Below, one piece after another: positions 20,679 to 34,130 of a stretch of DNA of 64,000 bases. The notes beneath the pieces were generated by a model, which had not been told where the DNA came from, ran no database searches, and saw nothing but the letters and a program-made list of their open reading frames with translations. Position 1 is the stretch's first letter. The number at the start of each line of letters is the position of its first letter. A program made the position numbers and the translations under genes. Source of the DNA: Phlegmacium glaucopus (Eukaryota > Basidiomycota > Agaricomycetes > Agaricales > Cortinariaceae); the NCBI GenBank assembly GCA_015039465.1, contig MU130569.1, positions 299,952 to 363,951 of the forward strand, written 5' to 3'.

Positions 20679-22666
20679 CTAGAAATAAGTGAGCCGCGAA
20701 CGTTTATAAATTGCGAAACATCTCACAAAGCTATCTCTGATGTCCATACTTCCCTCATTAGTCTCGGCTGGAGCACTAATATCAAAGTTCCTTGCAAAGG
20801 AGGCAACAACGACCTTGAGCATTACTTGGGCGAGATTCTGACCGCCGCAGACTCTCGAGCCACTCCCAAAAGGCATCATATGGGTTGCCATTATAGAAAG
20901 TTGATCCGAGGTGGTGGATGAGCTCTCGAGCCAACGCTCAGGCAGGAATGTATCAGGGGACGCAAAGACGGAAGGTTCCCGATGCATGGACCATGCCTGC
21001 GTGGCTACAACCGTCCCTGGGGGAAGAGCATAGCCCATCATATCGTAGACTTCATCGGATGCTCCATTCTTGGACGTCGATGTAGGTACTACACGTTCAA
21101 GAAGGCTCGGAACGGCAGTGTACATTCGAAGACCTAAAAAAATAAGGGATTCCAAATCATGTGGGTAATTGAATTCATGAAAATTACTCACCTTCCTTCA
21201 TAAAAGCGCTTAGATATGGCAGCTCCTGCAATACGCTGATATCGGGAAGGACTTTAGGATCCGTCATTGCTTCGTCGAGTTCCGCTTGTAGCTTTTTCAT
21301 GATGTCCGGACGACGGCTAAGCTCCCAGAAGAGGTATGTGATCGACGTCGAGGTCGTATCCGTACCGGCCATTCTAGAAGGGTAAATGCATCAGATTCTT
21401 AGTCCGTGCTCCGGGTTTGTGTTCAGATCACGCAATCTAACTTACAAGTGGCCGATACATTCAGAAATGATATCGTGATCAGGCATTGATTGCAACGGCG
21501 AGTACTGGTACTGCAAGAGCCGTTCCAGCATCGAAAGTTTCTCGGTTTCGCCAACTTTTCCTGCAGTCATCTGTGCGCGCATCTCATAGACGCGTCCGCT
21601 GACAAACTTGGATTCAAAGTGGATTTAAATACAGTCACGAAAAACAAAAAATTCAACACTCACCTCGGCTAAAATTTTGTCAGAGTCGCACATCTGCCTC
21701 CATCGATTGTTAGGTATCCGACAAACAGAGTTCCACGCCCATGTCGGAACGATGCTACGCTAGGACCAAGTGGGTAAATTTTAGTCAAAGGAAAGTTACA
21801 GAATGTGGTTTGGACGTTTACAAGAATGCCACGTTTAGGGAAGTCGTTTATCGCCGTGGAAAGAGGGTCCTCCACATCCATGGCCCATTTACTGACTGCT
21901 CCGAGGCGATAACCAAACGAAGAAGAAACCACTACATCGACTGAAAGATGTCGGAATAGGGCCAAACATTCAACGGGTGTTTTTCCATAAATCCCTTCCA
22001 AAGTCTTGAATTTAAATGTCACAGTCAGTCTTGGGCAGAAAACGAAGTAAAAGTCTTACATTAATTAGCTCGAACGTATATTCGTGCATTTCGGCTTGAA
22101 ATTGAGCAACATTGTTGTGTGTATAGTGAGGAGCGTATGATTTTCGTCGAATAGAATGGTTAGCATGGTCCAGTGTGGTCATTCTGAAGATAAACGAGTT
22201 ATTTGAGGTTGAAAAACGCGCATATATTCACTGTTTTACGCACGCATGATCGTTGTCATTGCTGTGGAGAGTAAAACAAGGTTAGTTTTGGCTGGATCTG
22301 AGGCATATAGGTGACGCACGTCAATAGACTCTTATAAAAATTGCTCTTATCGAATTTGTGGACAGAATACACGTTCCGCATAGTCGAAACATCGCGAAAA
22401 ACAACCTTGTTAGGTCCTACTCGGACGACGGGACCGTAAATCTCGAAGAGTTCCTGGATTACTTTGCATTGACGGAGGCGGAGGACGTGAAGTGTGAGCC
22501 ACAAGTCGGAAGTGGCAAAATACCAGGGACCAGGGATCGCGTTGAGAGGAGACAAGAAAAGGTTGTAGAAGGTGCGGATAAGGAAGTAGGTGAAGATGGT
22601 GGAGGCAGCGGTGAGTAAGAGGTGATTTGAAAACCAAGAAACGGATAAGTGAATCGCAAGGGTCAT
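20679..22666 (-). CDS. Cytochrome P450 monooxygenase (first of two)
   Basis: Eight exons from 22666: 22666-22320, 22261-22244, 22183-22060, 22004-21822, 21759-21664, 21606-21446, 21373-21192, 21133-20679; 521 aa. An N-terminal membrane anchor (residues about 18-38) is followed by the Pro-rich hinge NAIPGPW. The I-helix oxygen-binding motif is AGTDTTS. The K-helix ExxR is EGLR and is split by the last intron. PERW follows, and the heme loop is FGSGSRVCGG with the Cys ligand. Exon 2 is only 18 nt but is needed to keep frame. The enzyme should sit on the ER and use a P450 reductase; substrate is unknown. The overall pattern resembles fungal P450s of the pisatin demethylase/benzoate hydroxylase type, but clan assignment is tentative. 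It is convergent with the acetate carriers. Confidence 0.95.
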
Positions 22667-22777
22667 GATGATGTGTGTATTGTAGAATCGCCTGGCGTCG
22701 CTGCAGGAGGCTGCCTGTGAAAGAGAGTTGGGGGTAGGAAAGAAAGAGAGGGTGCAGATTGAAACATGGCTGGTCTA

Positions 22778-22787
22778 TTATATATAT
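22778..22787 (-). promoter_or_regulatory. TATA-like box of the P450 gene
   Basis: On the minus strand AATATATATAAT lies about 115 bp upstream of the start codon at 22666, a normal distance for a fungal core promoter. Confidence 0.5.
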
Positions 22788-22799
22788 TCTGGGGAGATC

Positions 22800-25700
22800 G
22801 ATGACAAATCCCCATAATGAATTGCAGTCCCTTGTCGCCAACGCCAATCTACCTGAGAGGGAGAGCTTTCAACTTCGTTATTTTCAAACTCCGTTGCCGT
22901 ACGTCACTTCCGAATCGAGATAAACAGATGCCGCTTTTGTTTACAAACTGTGCGTCCAAATCGTATTATTTTTTTGAAAATCTCTTTGATACGCCGCTTC
23001 AATCAGATTACAACACCTTCAGATTCACTACACAACCCCCGCTGCCTACTAAGTACTACAGTCCAATTGACAGCACACTATTTTGACTCGGACATAGAAG
23101 TACGTCAATCGCCAACTGATCCATCCTCATCCTCGTGACCCTCTTTTTTTTTTGCCTCAGGCTCCTTCTTCACCTTGTCTCAAACCTTATCACAACTTGC
23201 TGGCGTTTTAATGTCAGATAACAGTACGATTCACGAATCTACACCCAGTTGCCTCCTTTTCATGTTTTATATCATCGTCACTAGCACTGGCGAAAACGCC
23301 ACCAGATCCGAGATGAGATCGTGCATTTTGGCCGTCTCTGAAGCTAAGGTTAAGCTCTAGATCTCATTCAGTCCCAACTTCAAACTCGGGGCTCCCGAAA
23401 GTCTCCTTCTTTTTCTTTTCCTTTGTTTTTAGACCTCCTTGCCTTGGTTGAACGACATGAAAGGAGCCAAGGTTCGCTGACATTTTCTTTCAATTGAAAG
23501 CAACACAATCGTCCTCGCTTTCAACATTTCAGCCACGCATTTGAAGTCTCGTCTTGCTCACGGAATTACGCGAGTCTAGCTCAAGGTCTTCCATGAAAAA
23601 CGAAAGCATTGCGAACAGCCTTCCCGGTTGTAACTTCTGCTCTAATTCACCGTCATGTGCCTAGTCGATGTATTAGCCGTCCATCGAATATAACAAACAG
23701 GCTTCGACACCAGTCAATCGCAAAAACTATTCATGTTGACATTGGTATCCCCCCACCAACGAAAACGATAATCTCTTCTTCCCACTGTCCCCGGGGGGCG
23801 CAAGTATTACACTCCAAGCCTCATCTCATGTCATGTCAATAAGAGAAATTTCAAATATCACGCACTAGTACCCTCCGGATGCCCTCATCATCCCGACCCA
23901 GTCGCACCACACTTCTAAGTATAGATAAGCAACAGTCACCCGTCGAACCTCTTGTCTCATCACTTGACCCACGGGCCGTCAACGTTCGCTTCGACCTTTG
24001 GCGTTTATATTGGTGACATACACTGCGCAGGCATGCACCGCCATCCGAGTTCCCCATATCAGCTAGGTATCGAGGAGGGGCGACAGATAATTTATCAACG
24101 GCGTGCACGGTGGCGCCAAATCAATAATATGCCTATCTCTGCAAGCCATAAGATGATAAAAGCGACACTATTTGAAGATGGATGCCCTGCCCCCCAACGA
24201 AGTTGTTTGCGTCTATCATCATTGACTACACGGACATTGATGCGCCGAATCTGTCTGAGCGAGCCATCAGGTGATATGATCCCGTTGAATTCACTGGGAG
24301 AGTATCGATAATGGCAATCTGAAGGACCTTTCGATGAGCCTTCGTGTGGATGGATAGGTGTGTAACTGGGTAAGTAGAGCGGTGATAATACGTACATAAT
24401 CCTATTACAAACCAATCAAAAAAACCCATACGTAGTTAACCACTGGGGCTCAACTTACTGATACTTAGTACCACTCTAATCAGCGATATGTCCCCAGTTC
24501 AATCTTACTTACGCATCAACTATGCCAATCAGATACGATGGCACTCTTACATAGGTACGAACGGGCGACTCGGGCGACCGTAGGCGCTCCCGTCATGCAC
24601 CGAAGGTGTTCATAAACGACATTCATACCGCTCTCGATCTCACCGGTGAGTCTGTTGTACATTTTCAAGGATTATTATTTTTCACCCGCATTGTTTCTTG
24701 TTCGACGAGGACTCGAAAAAAAAGTCGAGTGTCGAGTGACTCAAGCTCAACGTTCAACGTCCAACCATGAATATTCATAACGACTCTTTACTTGATGGCT
24801 CCAAGAAGATTGATTCGGATGATATCATTGACAAGGAACGCGTCCAACAAGGTGGCCATCCACAATCATCGATTGGATAGAGGACATGAATCTCGCTCTC
24901 ATTCTCCCCTAGTACTGCTGGACGATCATGGCCAAGCTGGTTTCTCATGCTGCACACTTATGGAGGGATCAGGTTTGCACCTTTTTAAAATTGGCTACCC
25001 AAGGCAAATCTGATGACTTGCCCAACGTGGGCATACCCTTGACTGAATCTTAATCTTCCTCAGGTATCTTCATCAACATTCTGGTCCGCATCAGATCATC
25101 CATGCCTCACAATATTCTCTTTCGATTTTTCGTCGTTTTTCTTATCAATATTGTAACTCAACTTGACCGATTTTACTGATAAGTAATAGGTAATAATGAA
25201 ATGACTCGGGACTCAACTGCCAGCAGGTTGACGCCTATACGTCAATATTTGACCTTCAAAAAGGAACCCCCCCTGCAAGTCCCAGCATCGTGTTTCATGA
25301 TGCATTTACAGCTTCGCGTCTCGCGCCGAGATCCCCATTAAAGTTTGATCCCAGGAGCTGATCAGCGATAACTAGAGCTCGTGAAATGAAATGACAACGC
25401 CTGTCGCAGTTTTGGTGAGTTGCTGATGATAGCTTGGCAATAGGAACTCAAAACCTTCCATGACATGACACCCGATCCTGCCGCCACAATTGTGCTACTA
25501 GAAAATCAGCATGATACTCGTTATCTTCAATTTCTTGCGCCATCTATCACCAGAGAAGCGGTCTGGAACGGGCTTGCAAGCATTTGAGCAGGCTTTTCAC
25601 AATAAAAACCTATTAATTCGTATTTCGTTTCTTTCCTTTCATTTGGTGATGCACTGAAAAGGTCAAGCTAGTACGATAGAGACACCGGTGATTGAGAGTG

Positions 25701-27698
25701 CATTGGGTTAATGATCCTAAAGCGAAGATGTGGAGAACCGTTTGAAGTTTTCACCGACATCAATGTAGGCCTCAACCTAGTGATAAAGTATGGGCCGCGC
25801 TTCTCTGAATTAGATTTGACTTTCTCCGGATTCCATGCACGTATAAGTTTGACAGACGCTTTTAAAATAGTTCATATTTAAGACTCTCACCATGGGTAAT
25901 ACTTTGAATCCTATGACCAGAGTTTTAATTATAATGTTATAACTATAGCTATATGGACTCTGTATATCTCAATCCAAATCAAAAAACTCCTTTCCAGTCG
26001 ACCCCAGTCTACTAGGGTAGCGAACTTTGTCGCTCGACCATGCTATATTTACTTATTACTACCTCGATCAATTAGCAGGGTAACAGGTATCATACATAAG
26101 AGATGTATATTTGATTTCACCATCAAAACAAAGTCAGAGGCTCGACACAAATGTAAACCCGAACTCGAAATTTAGCGACCCTGGCATTGCCCCCGGGATT
26201 TAGTCCCGACTCGAACTCTGAGAAACCAAAAGAATACATTGAGCTCATAGGCGATCCGCCACAACTAGAGAATTCGAAGAAAGGGTTCGGAACATCGTCA
26301 CGGTACGATGACAAGGTAGTATATGTGCTTCTCTCCATCGACGTTAAAGGTACAACAGGCGTAACCGTACCGCCCCGCACCGAAAGGATGGATAGCTAGC
26401 GTTTGTTTTAAGAAATGCCGTGATTTTTTAGGAGAGCAAGAATTAAGCACCTGATTTCGATCCTTAGTTATAAGTATAACTAGTCGGAATCAAATCTCCG
26501 TAGAGGTAGGCCCAATCCAAAATTATCGATCAAGGAGGTGGATGGGACATACAATGTGTCTAGATATTTGGGTGGTGAGATAATTGGGACCCATTTACAG
26601 GAACACCTGTCTACAGATGCCATTTCGTCGATACTAGTTGGTCAGTTGGCGTTATGGATTAGTGATCAGGAGGGTATAAATACCTGTAAAAGAAGAAAGA
26701 CTATCATTCCTTTCAGCGTGGCGGTGGCGAACATTGAGTAAATTACCATTGCCTGTATAATTATCGGCTGACCGTGCCATGACCAGTCGACAAGCATTGA
26801 TCAACGTCATGAAGGTTGAGTACAATTTGTAGACTTGGCACCACCGGGCCAGCCGCCAGCGAAGCCCCCGGCACGTATGACTCTCTAAAATCCAGACATC
26901 CCCCATGATACAGTAATCACGGTGATAAATACGACCAGAGAGATTGGATCCGAAAAGGACGGAGATGCCCAGTGTTGCGGCTTGCCAGAGTCACAAATTT
27001 GAAGTCCAATCTAACGCGTTGGCGAACGTCACTTGCTCTGCTGAAAGTATATAAATGGTAGGTACTGGTACACAGATGGAGTGTGAGTGTGAATCCGTCG
27101 TGAGTGCAATATCATGATCAAGGCGGTGATGTCGCAAGATAACAAGAAGACCAAAGGGTATTTATATCAAGTGATTTTGAAGATATGATGTGTCAGTCAG
27201 CAAGTACCCTGAGCAAAATGTCAAAATAATTTTGGCGTTTCGGCTGGTTTCTCGTTTCCCGGAAATTGTAACAAACATCGAACGATCTTGATGATTTTCT
27301 TACAATTTTGTAGTCCCTGAGTCAACACTGTCAGGTTGTCAAGTTTCCGGGTTTCTTGCCTTTTATGGAAATTTTCCGGGTTGGCCAGGTGGAGAAACCC
27401 GTGGAAACTGAAATGCTAATGACTCGGGCCCCAAAATTATCGAATTTTGAATTTTTGATGTATATATTGCATTTTTTTCAGCATGCCGTATCTGCCATCC
27501 GGATAAAAATCCGTCCGGATGAAATTTGCGGCAATTCCCAACTCTGTCTCAGGGTTAAGAAGACCTCGGAAGCATTTGCATCAACATGTGTTTTGTCGAT
27601 CACATGGGGTTGACTCGGCCGAGCGGCATGTCTAATCTTTGGACAAGGCGAAGAGTGTCCGTGTTGTCACTCGCTGCCTTCTCTTCTCATACCCTAAC
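22800..27698. other. Long gene-free region
   Basis: Almost 5 kb with no supported gene. Open frames up to 119 codons exist but lack family motifs, plausible starts and splice structure. 26652-26906 (minus) and 26187-26399 (plus) are the most gene-like, but both are unsupported. TATATAAATGG at about 27047 and GTATATATTGC at about 27460 are TATA-like; the second is about 240 bp before the GH16 start. The region may hold promoters, untranslated RNA or decayed DNA. Confidence 0.4.
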
Positions 27699-29208
27699 AT
27701 GAAGACGCGTGCCAGCTGGACGAGCCTGTTTTTCTTTACAGGTACCCTCATAGGCCAGGTCTTCGCGCTTTATAACCCAGTTAGAGAGTATGCCGGCTCA
27801 ACTTTCTTCGATCGGTGGGCATACTATGGGACTTTTGATAATACTACGTGGGGTGAGCTTTTTGTGCATCCAGTTCATTTTTGCTGTCTGACTTTGTATT
27901 CAACTTCTCAGGAAATGTAACATACGTCGATCGAGCCACTGCTACCACAAACCAACTCACATATGTGAATAGCGCTGGCAACGCTGTAATTAAGGTGGAT
28001 AACACGACTACCATTTTACCTGCCCCTCTAATCTACCGAAATTCGGTAAAGTCGCTGTTTGAATACCTCTTATTCGCTTCACGAACTTATTTTTGTTCCT
28101 TAGGTCCGCCTTACATCAACAGATCCGTATGGACTGGGGTCACTGATCATAATAGACGCCTTACATATCCCATACGGTTGTTCCGTGCGTCCACCGCTCT
28201 TCTCTCCTTATTTATTTTAATATCCAATAGGTTTGGCCATCATTTTGGACACTCGGAACTGAAACAACCTGGCCAGGCGCAGGAGAAATCGACATAATCG
28301 AAGCCATCAACAATATGAACAACAATCAAGTCGCCCTACATACCACTCCTGGCTGTTTCCAGGCTGATGTCACAACACAATCGGGTACTACTGATGAAAC
28401 AGACTGTTCGACTCCCCAAGGATGTCTTGTGGCAGAAAATAAACCAAATAGCTTCGGTCCAGGGTTTGCGACAGCGGGAGGAGGAGTTTTCGCAACTCAG
28501 ATAGATGTTACGGGTGTTTATATTTGGTTTTTCAGTGTACGTCGTATTCTTTCTTTCTTTCGCCTTGATTTCACAATACCTCAGCGGCCCGACATCCCCG
28601 CCAACCTTCGGCAAGCAACCACATCCTCTCAAATAGACACGACCACCTGGGGTATCCCGACAGCAGCCTATCCTAACTCTGCATGCGACATGAAAACATT
28701 CTTCCCTCCTCAGCAATTAGTATTGCTGACTACGCTCTGCGGTGTATGGTACGTCCAACAGAAATCCTCTTACTTAATTCCAATTAACCATTGGCGCTCT
28801 CTCATATAGGGCTGGAGTACCCTCGATTTATCAATCAACTTGTCACACGCCCACTGGCTCTTGTGTATGTCGTATTCATTTGAACGTTTGTTACAAGTGA
28901 CTGAAACGTCCTTTGATCAGGTGGCGGATAATATCCTTGGCAGCGGTAGCAACTACGCCAATGCCTACTGGGAGATCAGATACATCCGTACCTACCTTGC
29001 GGATGATGTTGTAGTTTCCTCGACATCCTTATCTCCTACTCCAGGCGCGCCGAGCCCTGACACTGGTAGCACTACCAGTTCCGCTCCTATATTGTCACCT
29101 TCAAATCCTTCCTCAGCGGCCACATCTTCAGCCAGCTCTTTACGCTCCTTAAAATTCCCATTGGTTTCGTGTCTTCTTCTGTTAATTTCAGTGATTGGAC
29201 TCAACTAG
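27699..29208 (+). CDS. GH16-family glycoside hydrolase, GPI-anchored endo-beta-1,3(4)-glucanase-like
   Basis: Seven exons (27699-27852, 27912-28045, 28104-28184, 28231-28536, 28585-28748, 28810-28864, 28921-29208) give 393 aa. A signal peptide spans about residues 1-23. The core has PYGCSVWPSFWTLG and then GEIDIIEAINN: E142 is the expected nucleophile, D144 the helper and E147 the acid/base, in the ExDxxE pattern of fungal laminarinase-type GH16. YIWFFSRPDIPANL and the Cys-rich CHTPTGSC region also fit. The C-terminus has a Ser/Thr/Pro-rich stretch and a hydrophobic tail (SCLLLLISVIGLN) typical of a GPI signal. The predicted role is cutting or remodelling beta-glucan at the cell wall. Catalytic residues are intact. 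Exact linkage preference cannot be read from the sequence. Confidence 0.95.
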
Positions 29209-30709
29209 GACAGTGTTCCCACATGTTTTCTATCTTATCAGGACAATTTTTTAGTCGTTTTTTATATTACGTAGATGCTGAATTATGTATGTAGGCATCC
29301 TTGGACGATCTTCGGTTGGATTAGTGTTTTTTTCTTCTTTGGCATTCGGATATCTTCATTAATGGATGTGTTTTGTTGACGTATTGGTGGTAGTACTTTC
29401 AAAGAAACTTGGACGGGGGACAACACATGTGAACCACGGAAGAAGGCGGGGAAATATGAACTTATCAGCTTCTTATGAGATGATCAAGTTTACAAGCAGA
29501 AGCAAAGGGATTTATGAGGCAAAGGCCATCGAGTTTTGTAAATGGAAAGATTCTACAAATCATTTGTTTGCTGATGTTAGAGAGTCACAATTACAGTTTC
29601 CGTGAAACATTAAATAATACAAGAAGACGCGGTGGTGGTGGTGGAGGGGTGGAGTAACGTCTGAGTAAGATGTGCGCTTCAAGTGTTTAGTTTCGGACAA
29701 ATATGTACAACGAAAAAATCAATCGAAAAAACATTTCTTTCCTTCTCCACCACTACCTGCTGTACTAGGCAGGCTTTGACGAGGGGAATGTCCTGACATT
29801 TAGCCGCTCGCTCGTATTCCTCGTCTTCCCGCCGGCTTTGTTCTAAATTGCTGACGATGTCAGGCTGTTCTCACTCTGTTACTATATTTTGTTTGATGCG
29901 GAGGCTCAATTCGTGTTTGGCCGACGTTAGGCACGCTCGATTTCGGGTATGGTATGGCTCTCATATTGCGAGCCTTCCCGTCATCACAAGGCTTCCTTTT
30001 GCTCAAGGCACTAGCCCATAACACCTGCTCGTTATGCATACTTTCGGTCTTGGTCAGCCGTAGTTTCTGTCCAGTTCTCTCCAGTGTAGTTATCGTGACT
30101 CGAGTTTGTGGATAACATGTTCTACCTTATGCCTGCTGTTCCAATCTCGCTATTGCGCCTGAATAGTTTAAACATCAACTACAACATTCGATGCTCGACA
30201 GCCATTTCAAATTCAACTATCACCTCAATTATATAACATAAGTCTTGTGTGCTTCTTGATCTCGTCCATCACCTGGCCGCCTTCTCTCGCTGGTTCGGTC
30301 TCGTATACACGGCGTGAAAGACCCGCAGGGGTAGCGGATATTGTTCAGACGTATCCAATCCTTCCGCCCGTTATGTAACCTTCACGACCCGCATCAAGGA
30401 CTCGAGTCCTGAATCCATATCTCGCTTAAGCTGCCACTCGTTTAACACGGCCAGGGTACCCTTTGCGAAGTGACCGCCGAAGTCGACCGGTTTCCAGAGT
30501 AGCGTTCAGACACGCAGAACATTGACATACGATGTAACTATCCCCTATCGAGCCGATTCGAGCGAGCTTCTCTTTTCGTTCGGCTGCTGAAAAACGTTTG
30601 CAACAGTAAGAGAAGAATACCTACTCCCCGACTTTTATATCTCTGGTTAACGATGAATTGAATTGGAAAATTTTGAGATGTGATCTCGATTCTCTATTAA
30701 CGTTCAAGG
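29209..30709. other. Intergenic region, no gene seen
   Basis: Between the 3' ends of the GH16 gene (plus) and the F-box gene (minus). 29625-29650 is a short GGTGGTGGTGG run. The one frame over 70 codons (29366-29605) has no motif. Nothing else is recognised. Confidence 0.45.
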
Positions 30710-32343
30710 TTACAAGAAATCAGAAATAACGATACCCGCGTCACTTTCATACACAAGTCTAGAGGACGCTGGACAGAAGCTGAAAGGCCCGAGGACCGGA
30801 GCAAGACGTGTCCTGTTGATATGTAAAGTTGGAAGTTGAGAACGATGAGAGTCGGAAGACGGCCCAGAACCCACAACAGTGCCAGATGAAGTTGAGCCCG
30901 TATAAGCTTCAATCATTTTTGGGTATCCCCAAATATTTACCAATCCTTCGTCACAGATCCTATACTCCATCATCGTACCATTGATCTTTCGAAAGTTTGT
31001 TGGGTATTGGACGGCTTCAGCGGTGATTGGTACGAGAGAGACGTTACTGAGATCACAGGCAATATCAAGTTTGCACCGGTTGTAATTGCCAGTCTTGTGA
31101 TTCTCGAGGACGTCAATATAGACAGTAGGAACGTCATAGTACCAGCTATCAGGTCTTTGAAGGACGAATGAAGTTACATGGAGTATGAGGACTGGGGCTA
31201 ATTCTGGGGGATCTTCAAGGTCGACTAGTGATGAGTTTGTTGTCAGGGGGGGGATCTGGAATATCCTCAAGGAGGGAGTAGAGAAAGTGTGAGTGGTTAT
31301 GATGGTTGCTTCCGTAATTTTGATGACCTTTTTAAATAAGAGGCTACTGAGTCACCTGCGCCGGGGGTAGCGAAAAAAGGGATTCAACAAACCTCGTCCA
31401 TGAATATGGGGTTGCTAATAGACCAGCTTGCCGCAGTGTTCGCGATGAAGTCCCATACTATAATAGTCCCATTCCCAAGGTATATTACGACTGTATTTCC
31501 ATTCAAAGAGTATTTTACCATTCGTTGTGGCCAGCTGAGCGTGCGCATCGCAATTTTCACGAACTCAGGAGACCCTCTTTGGGGGTATATCTCGAAGATA
31601 TATAGGGTGATGAAGCCAGTATACCTATACAACGAGTGGGGGTGTTAGATAATAAAATTTGTGATAGACGATATTATTGACATACGATATAGGATAGCTA
31701 TAGGTAAGTATTCGGATACCCAGGCCATCAGGAGTGGGATGAACACGAAAACCAATTACATTGTTTATCTCAGTAGCCCACATCGTCGGTTTTTCATCGT
31801 CGGACATATCGCCGTCTGAGACGTATCTTAGGTCCCATACGCCTACACAGTTCGGACTAATTGTCACGAGGTAGCGTCCCCCTGGCACGAGATACAGATC
31901 ATTCAAGCGCCTCGATATCCGAAAGTCATGGAGTTGGAGAGTCTTCATGATCAATGCAAGCGGATCTTCGATAACTCGGGTCCTGCGAGGATGTAAAACC
32001 TTACTATTATGTCTGTCCTTCAAAGATGATAACGCAATCCATCGAAGTGGAGTACTAGCCGCACGTTCCAATTCGGCGACAGACATAGCAGCAATAGGGA
32101 AAGTGGAGAGGAAGAGCATGTTTTCGCGACATATTCGATTGAGTGCATGAATCCATACGCTCCTCTGTGAAGTGGCCTCATGAACAGCCTTGCAGGTCTA
32201 TATATACGTGTGAGTGCTTAATAAGAAGGGTTGAATACTCTTCTACTTACTTGTCGAAGTGCGAGAATATGGGACGGTTGGAGGAACTCGCAAATGTGAA
32301 TATGTAAATCGAGGGACAGATCCGTTAGCAGTGGTCGATGCAT
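30710..32343 (-). CDS. F-box protein with beta-propeller-like C-terminal part
   Basis: Four exons: 32343-32251, 32197-31686, 31624-31393 and 31255-30710; 460 aa. The N-terminus, LTDLSLDLHIHICEFLQPS...LRQTCK, is an F-box of the form common in basidiomycete families, expected to bind Skp1 in an SCF ubiquitin ligase. The rest has repeated strand pairs such as LYLVPGGRYLVTIS...VGVWDL, NGNTVVIYLGNGTIIVWDF and YRICDEGLVNIWGYP, spaced like degenerate propeller blades that could hold the substrate. Introns are GT-AG; intron 2 has a CTAAC branch-like site. The target is unknown. These genes are expanded in agaricomycetes and often lineage-specific. Confidence 0.85.
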
Positions 32344-32651
32344 TCTGAAAGAAAGGTTGCCGCCTTCTCTGGACCGGTTGTTTGACTGCCCTTATCCTGG
32401 AGGTTTAAAATTAGAGCTCCTGCGAAGGCGCCGCAAACGGCCGGAGCACGTGGGCTTTATCCAAAGTTGATATACGTTGATAGTTGAGATTTTTTTACTC
32501 TAATCGTCATGGCTATAAACAAGCGGAAGCCTGGACCTCATGTAGTTTTCTCTAGTTCACTGCGTGGGGATGAATACTCTGTGTAATTTTACTTGGGGTT
32601 AGATTTACACCAGAAAATAGGGGTGAAGGCGCCAGTGAAACACAGCCTTTG

Positions 32652-33785
32652 TGTAACATACTCCTGCCATTCAACGTTTAGAATAAGGTGGCGGTGCACG
32701 ATGAAGTTGAGGAGCATGAAGTCGACAAACGCTGTTCATTGGTATCAAGAATGTAATAATTTTACTGGAGATGTTAGAGAAGAGTACAACTAGTGAACCT
32801 GAACACCAGTTGCAAAAGGGATTGATGGGTCCCCCATTATGGTCGATAGGTCCTCGAAGCAACTCTCGCAAGTTGTCGTTCTAGCAAAGCCGCCGCATCC
32901 ATAACTCCAGCCACCAAACTATGAGCCTGTGCATCGAGAACCTCCTCATCGATGTTAAGGCTATCTAAAATCCGTGTTAGAGCACCCATTTGAGGTGCGA
33001 TATCCCGTAGGATACCTAGGGCTACCGTTATAGAAGGAGTGACAGCATGAAACGGTCTAGGGGCAGGATGGGGATCTGCTTCAGGAACTGGGTATGAATT
33101 ATTGGATGGAAGTATGTTTGGCCGGTCGAGGATTTCAGCGTGTGATGAGTTGATATGTGAGTCGATGCCGCTGGAGTCCGAATCTTCACCCACGTCCATA
33201 ACTGCAGAATGAAGAACAGGTGATAATGAAGTGGGCCGGAGTTAAAATCTCGGTATAGACGAAGATGGAAGGTCTAATGGGACGGCCTGGGTTGAACTAG
33301 GAATGAAACTGAGGTTTGGATGCACTTCTGACAGTTCAATAGAACCTGGAGTTAGGCTGTCCGGGGCTGCGAGTTGCTTTCGTTGACGCTTTGCTTTAAC
33401 ATGTGCTGGTCCACGCGCCGCATGCGCGGCAGGATCCAACTTCATCATTTCTTCACGTATATAGTCGCTGGCAACTAGTCAGTTCAAGATGAAATACGGG
33501 ATGCTTTAAATTTTGCTCGTACGCACCGAGTCAAATGTATTCCTGTATTACGAAGAATTCCCTGTTTTACCATTCAGGCACCTAACCTGCCTTTAGGATC
33601 TTTCGCCATCTGGTGCGGGATGGGTTGGCGTTTTACAGTAACGTTCAGCTCTAAGGTCGTCAGATGACTGGCTTTAAGTCCAAGTTTCCTTTTCCTGCGA
33701 GAGATACTTGATTCGCTGGGATGAGATAGGTTCGAATTCAGTTAATAATCATGAATTTAAATCAAAAATTAAATCACCTGATGAC
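32652..33785 (-). pseudogene. 5'-truncated, nonsense-mutated copy of the gene at 62271-63456
   Basis: The reverse complement aligns to 62535-63630 over the whole length, including both introns (GTGCGTACG donor; TTGCCAG acceptor), so it arose by DNA duplication and not through mRNA. It lacks the first exon, beginning exactly at the TTGAGGTGATTTAAT junction region. Coding damage includes TAA at about 33242-33244, where the other copy has CAA, so the open part splits into 33448-33242 and 33199-32837. The C-terminal block with FHAVTPSITVALGILRDIAP is near identical between copies. A few codons are inserted (SYPVPEADPH region). Confidence 0.88.
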
Positions 33786-33900
33786 CAATGACGCTTTGGG
33801 TCTGGTCACTTCACGAGAACGGAAAGGTTGGGCCAGAACACGGACGAAGATGGCCACCAACTTCCGATTCCACTGTCCCAGGTTTAGTTGTCGGTAGTGG
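33786..33900. other. Junction upstream of the truncated copy
   Basis: Similarity to the 62-kb copy stops here. No inverted repeat or target duplication was found. Confidence 0.4.
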
Positions 33901-34130
33901 TTAACGCTACCGCGACGACGCGTTGTCCATCGGGAGCAACAGTCAAAGCGTATCCAGTGCCAGCTCGCCTCAGGGTTCGATACACGACATCCCTTCGCCC
34001 TCCGCTTACGGTGGTAGTTCGCAACCCCACTCTCCCATGGGCCATCACATCTTCCAAGTCCTCCAGCCCACCGAGCGTATCTTCTGGCGTGGCTACGGGA
34101 AGGAGATACGCCGCGCTAACTTTGAGTGAT
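33901..34130 (+). pseudogene. Coding-like remnant, Ser/Pro-rich
   Basis: A frame open from about 33904 to the TGA at 34127-34129 encodes a Ser/Gln/Pro-rich stretch ending FWRGYGKEIRRANFE. It has strong third-position GC bias (GCC, TCG, CCC), unlike the AT-rich surroundings. It has no ATG and no splice partner that I can find. It looks like one exon of a displaced host gene. Family unknown. Confidence 0.35.

Noticed and set aside
22358..22618. Plus-strand acidic frame and other frames over the P450 N-terminus
   Set aside because: The minus frame has the P450 anchor and splices into the rest of the enzyme.
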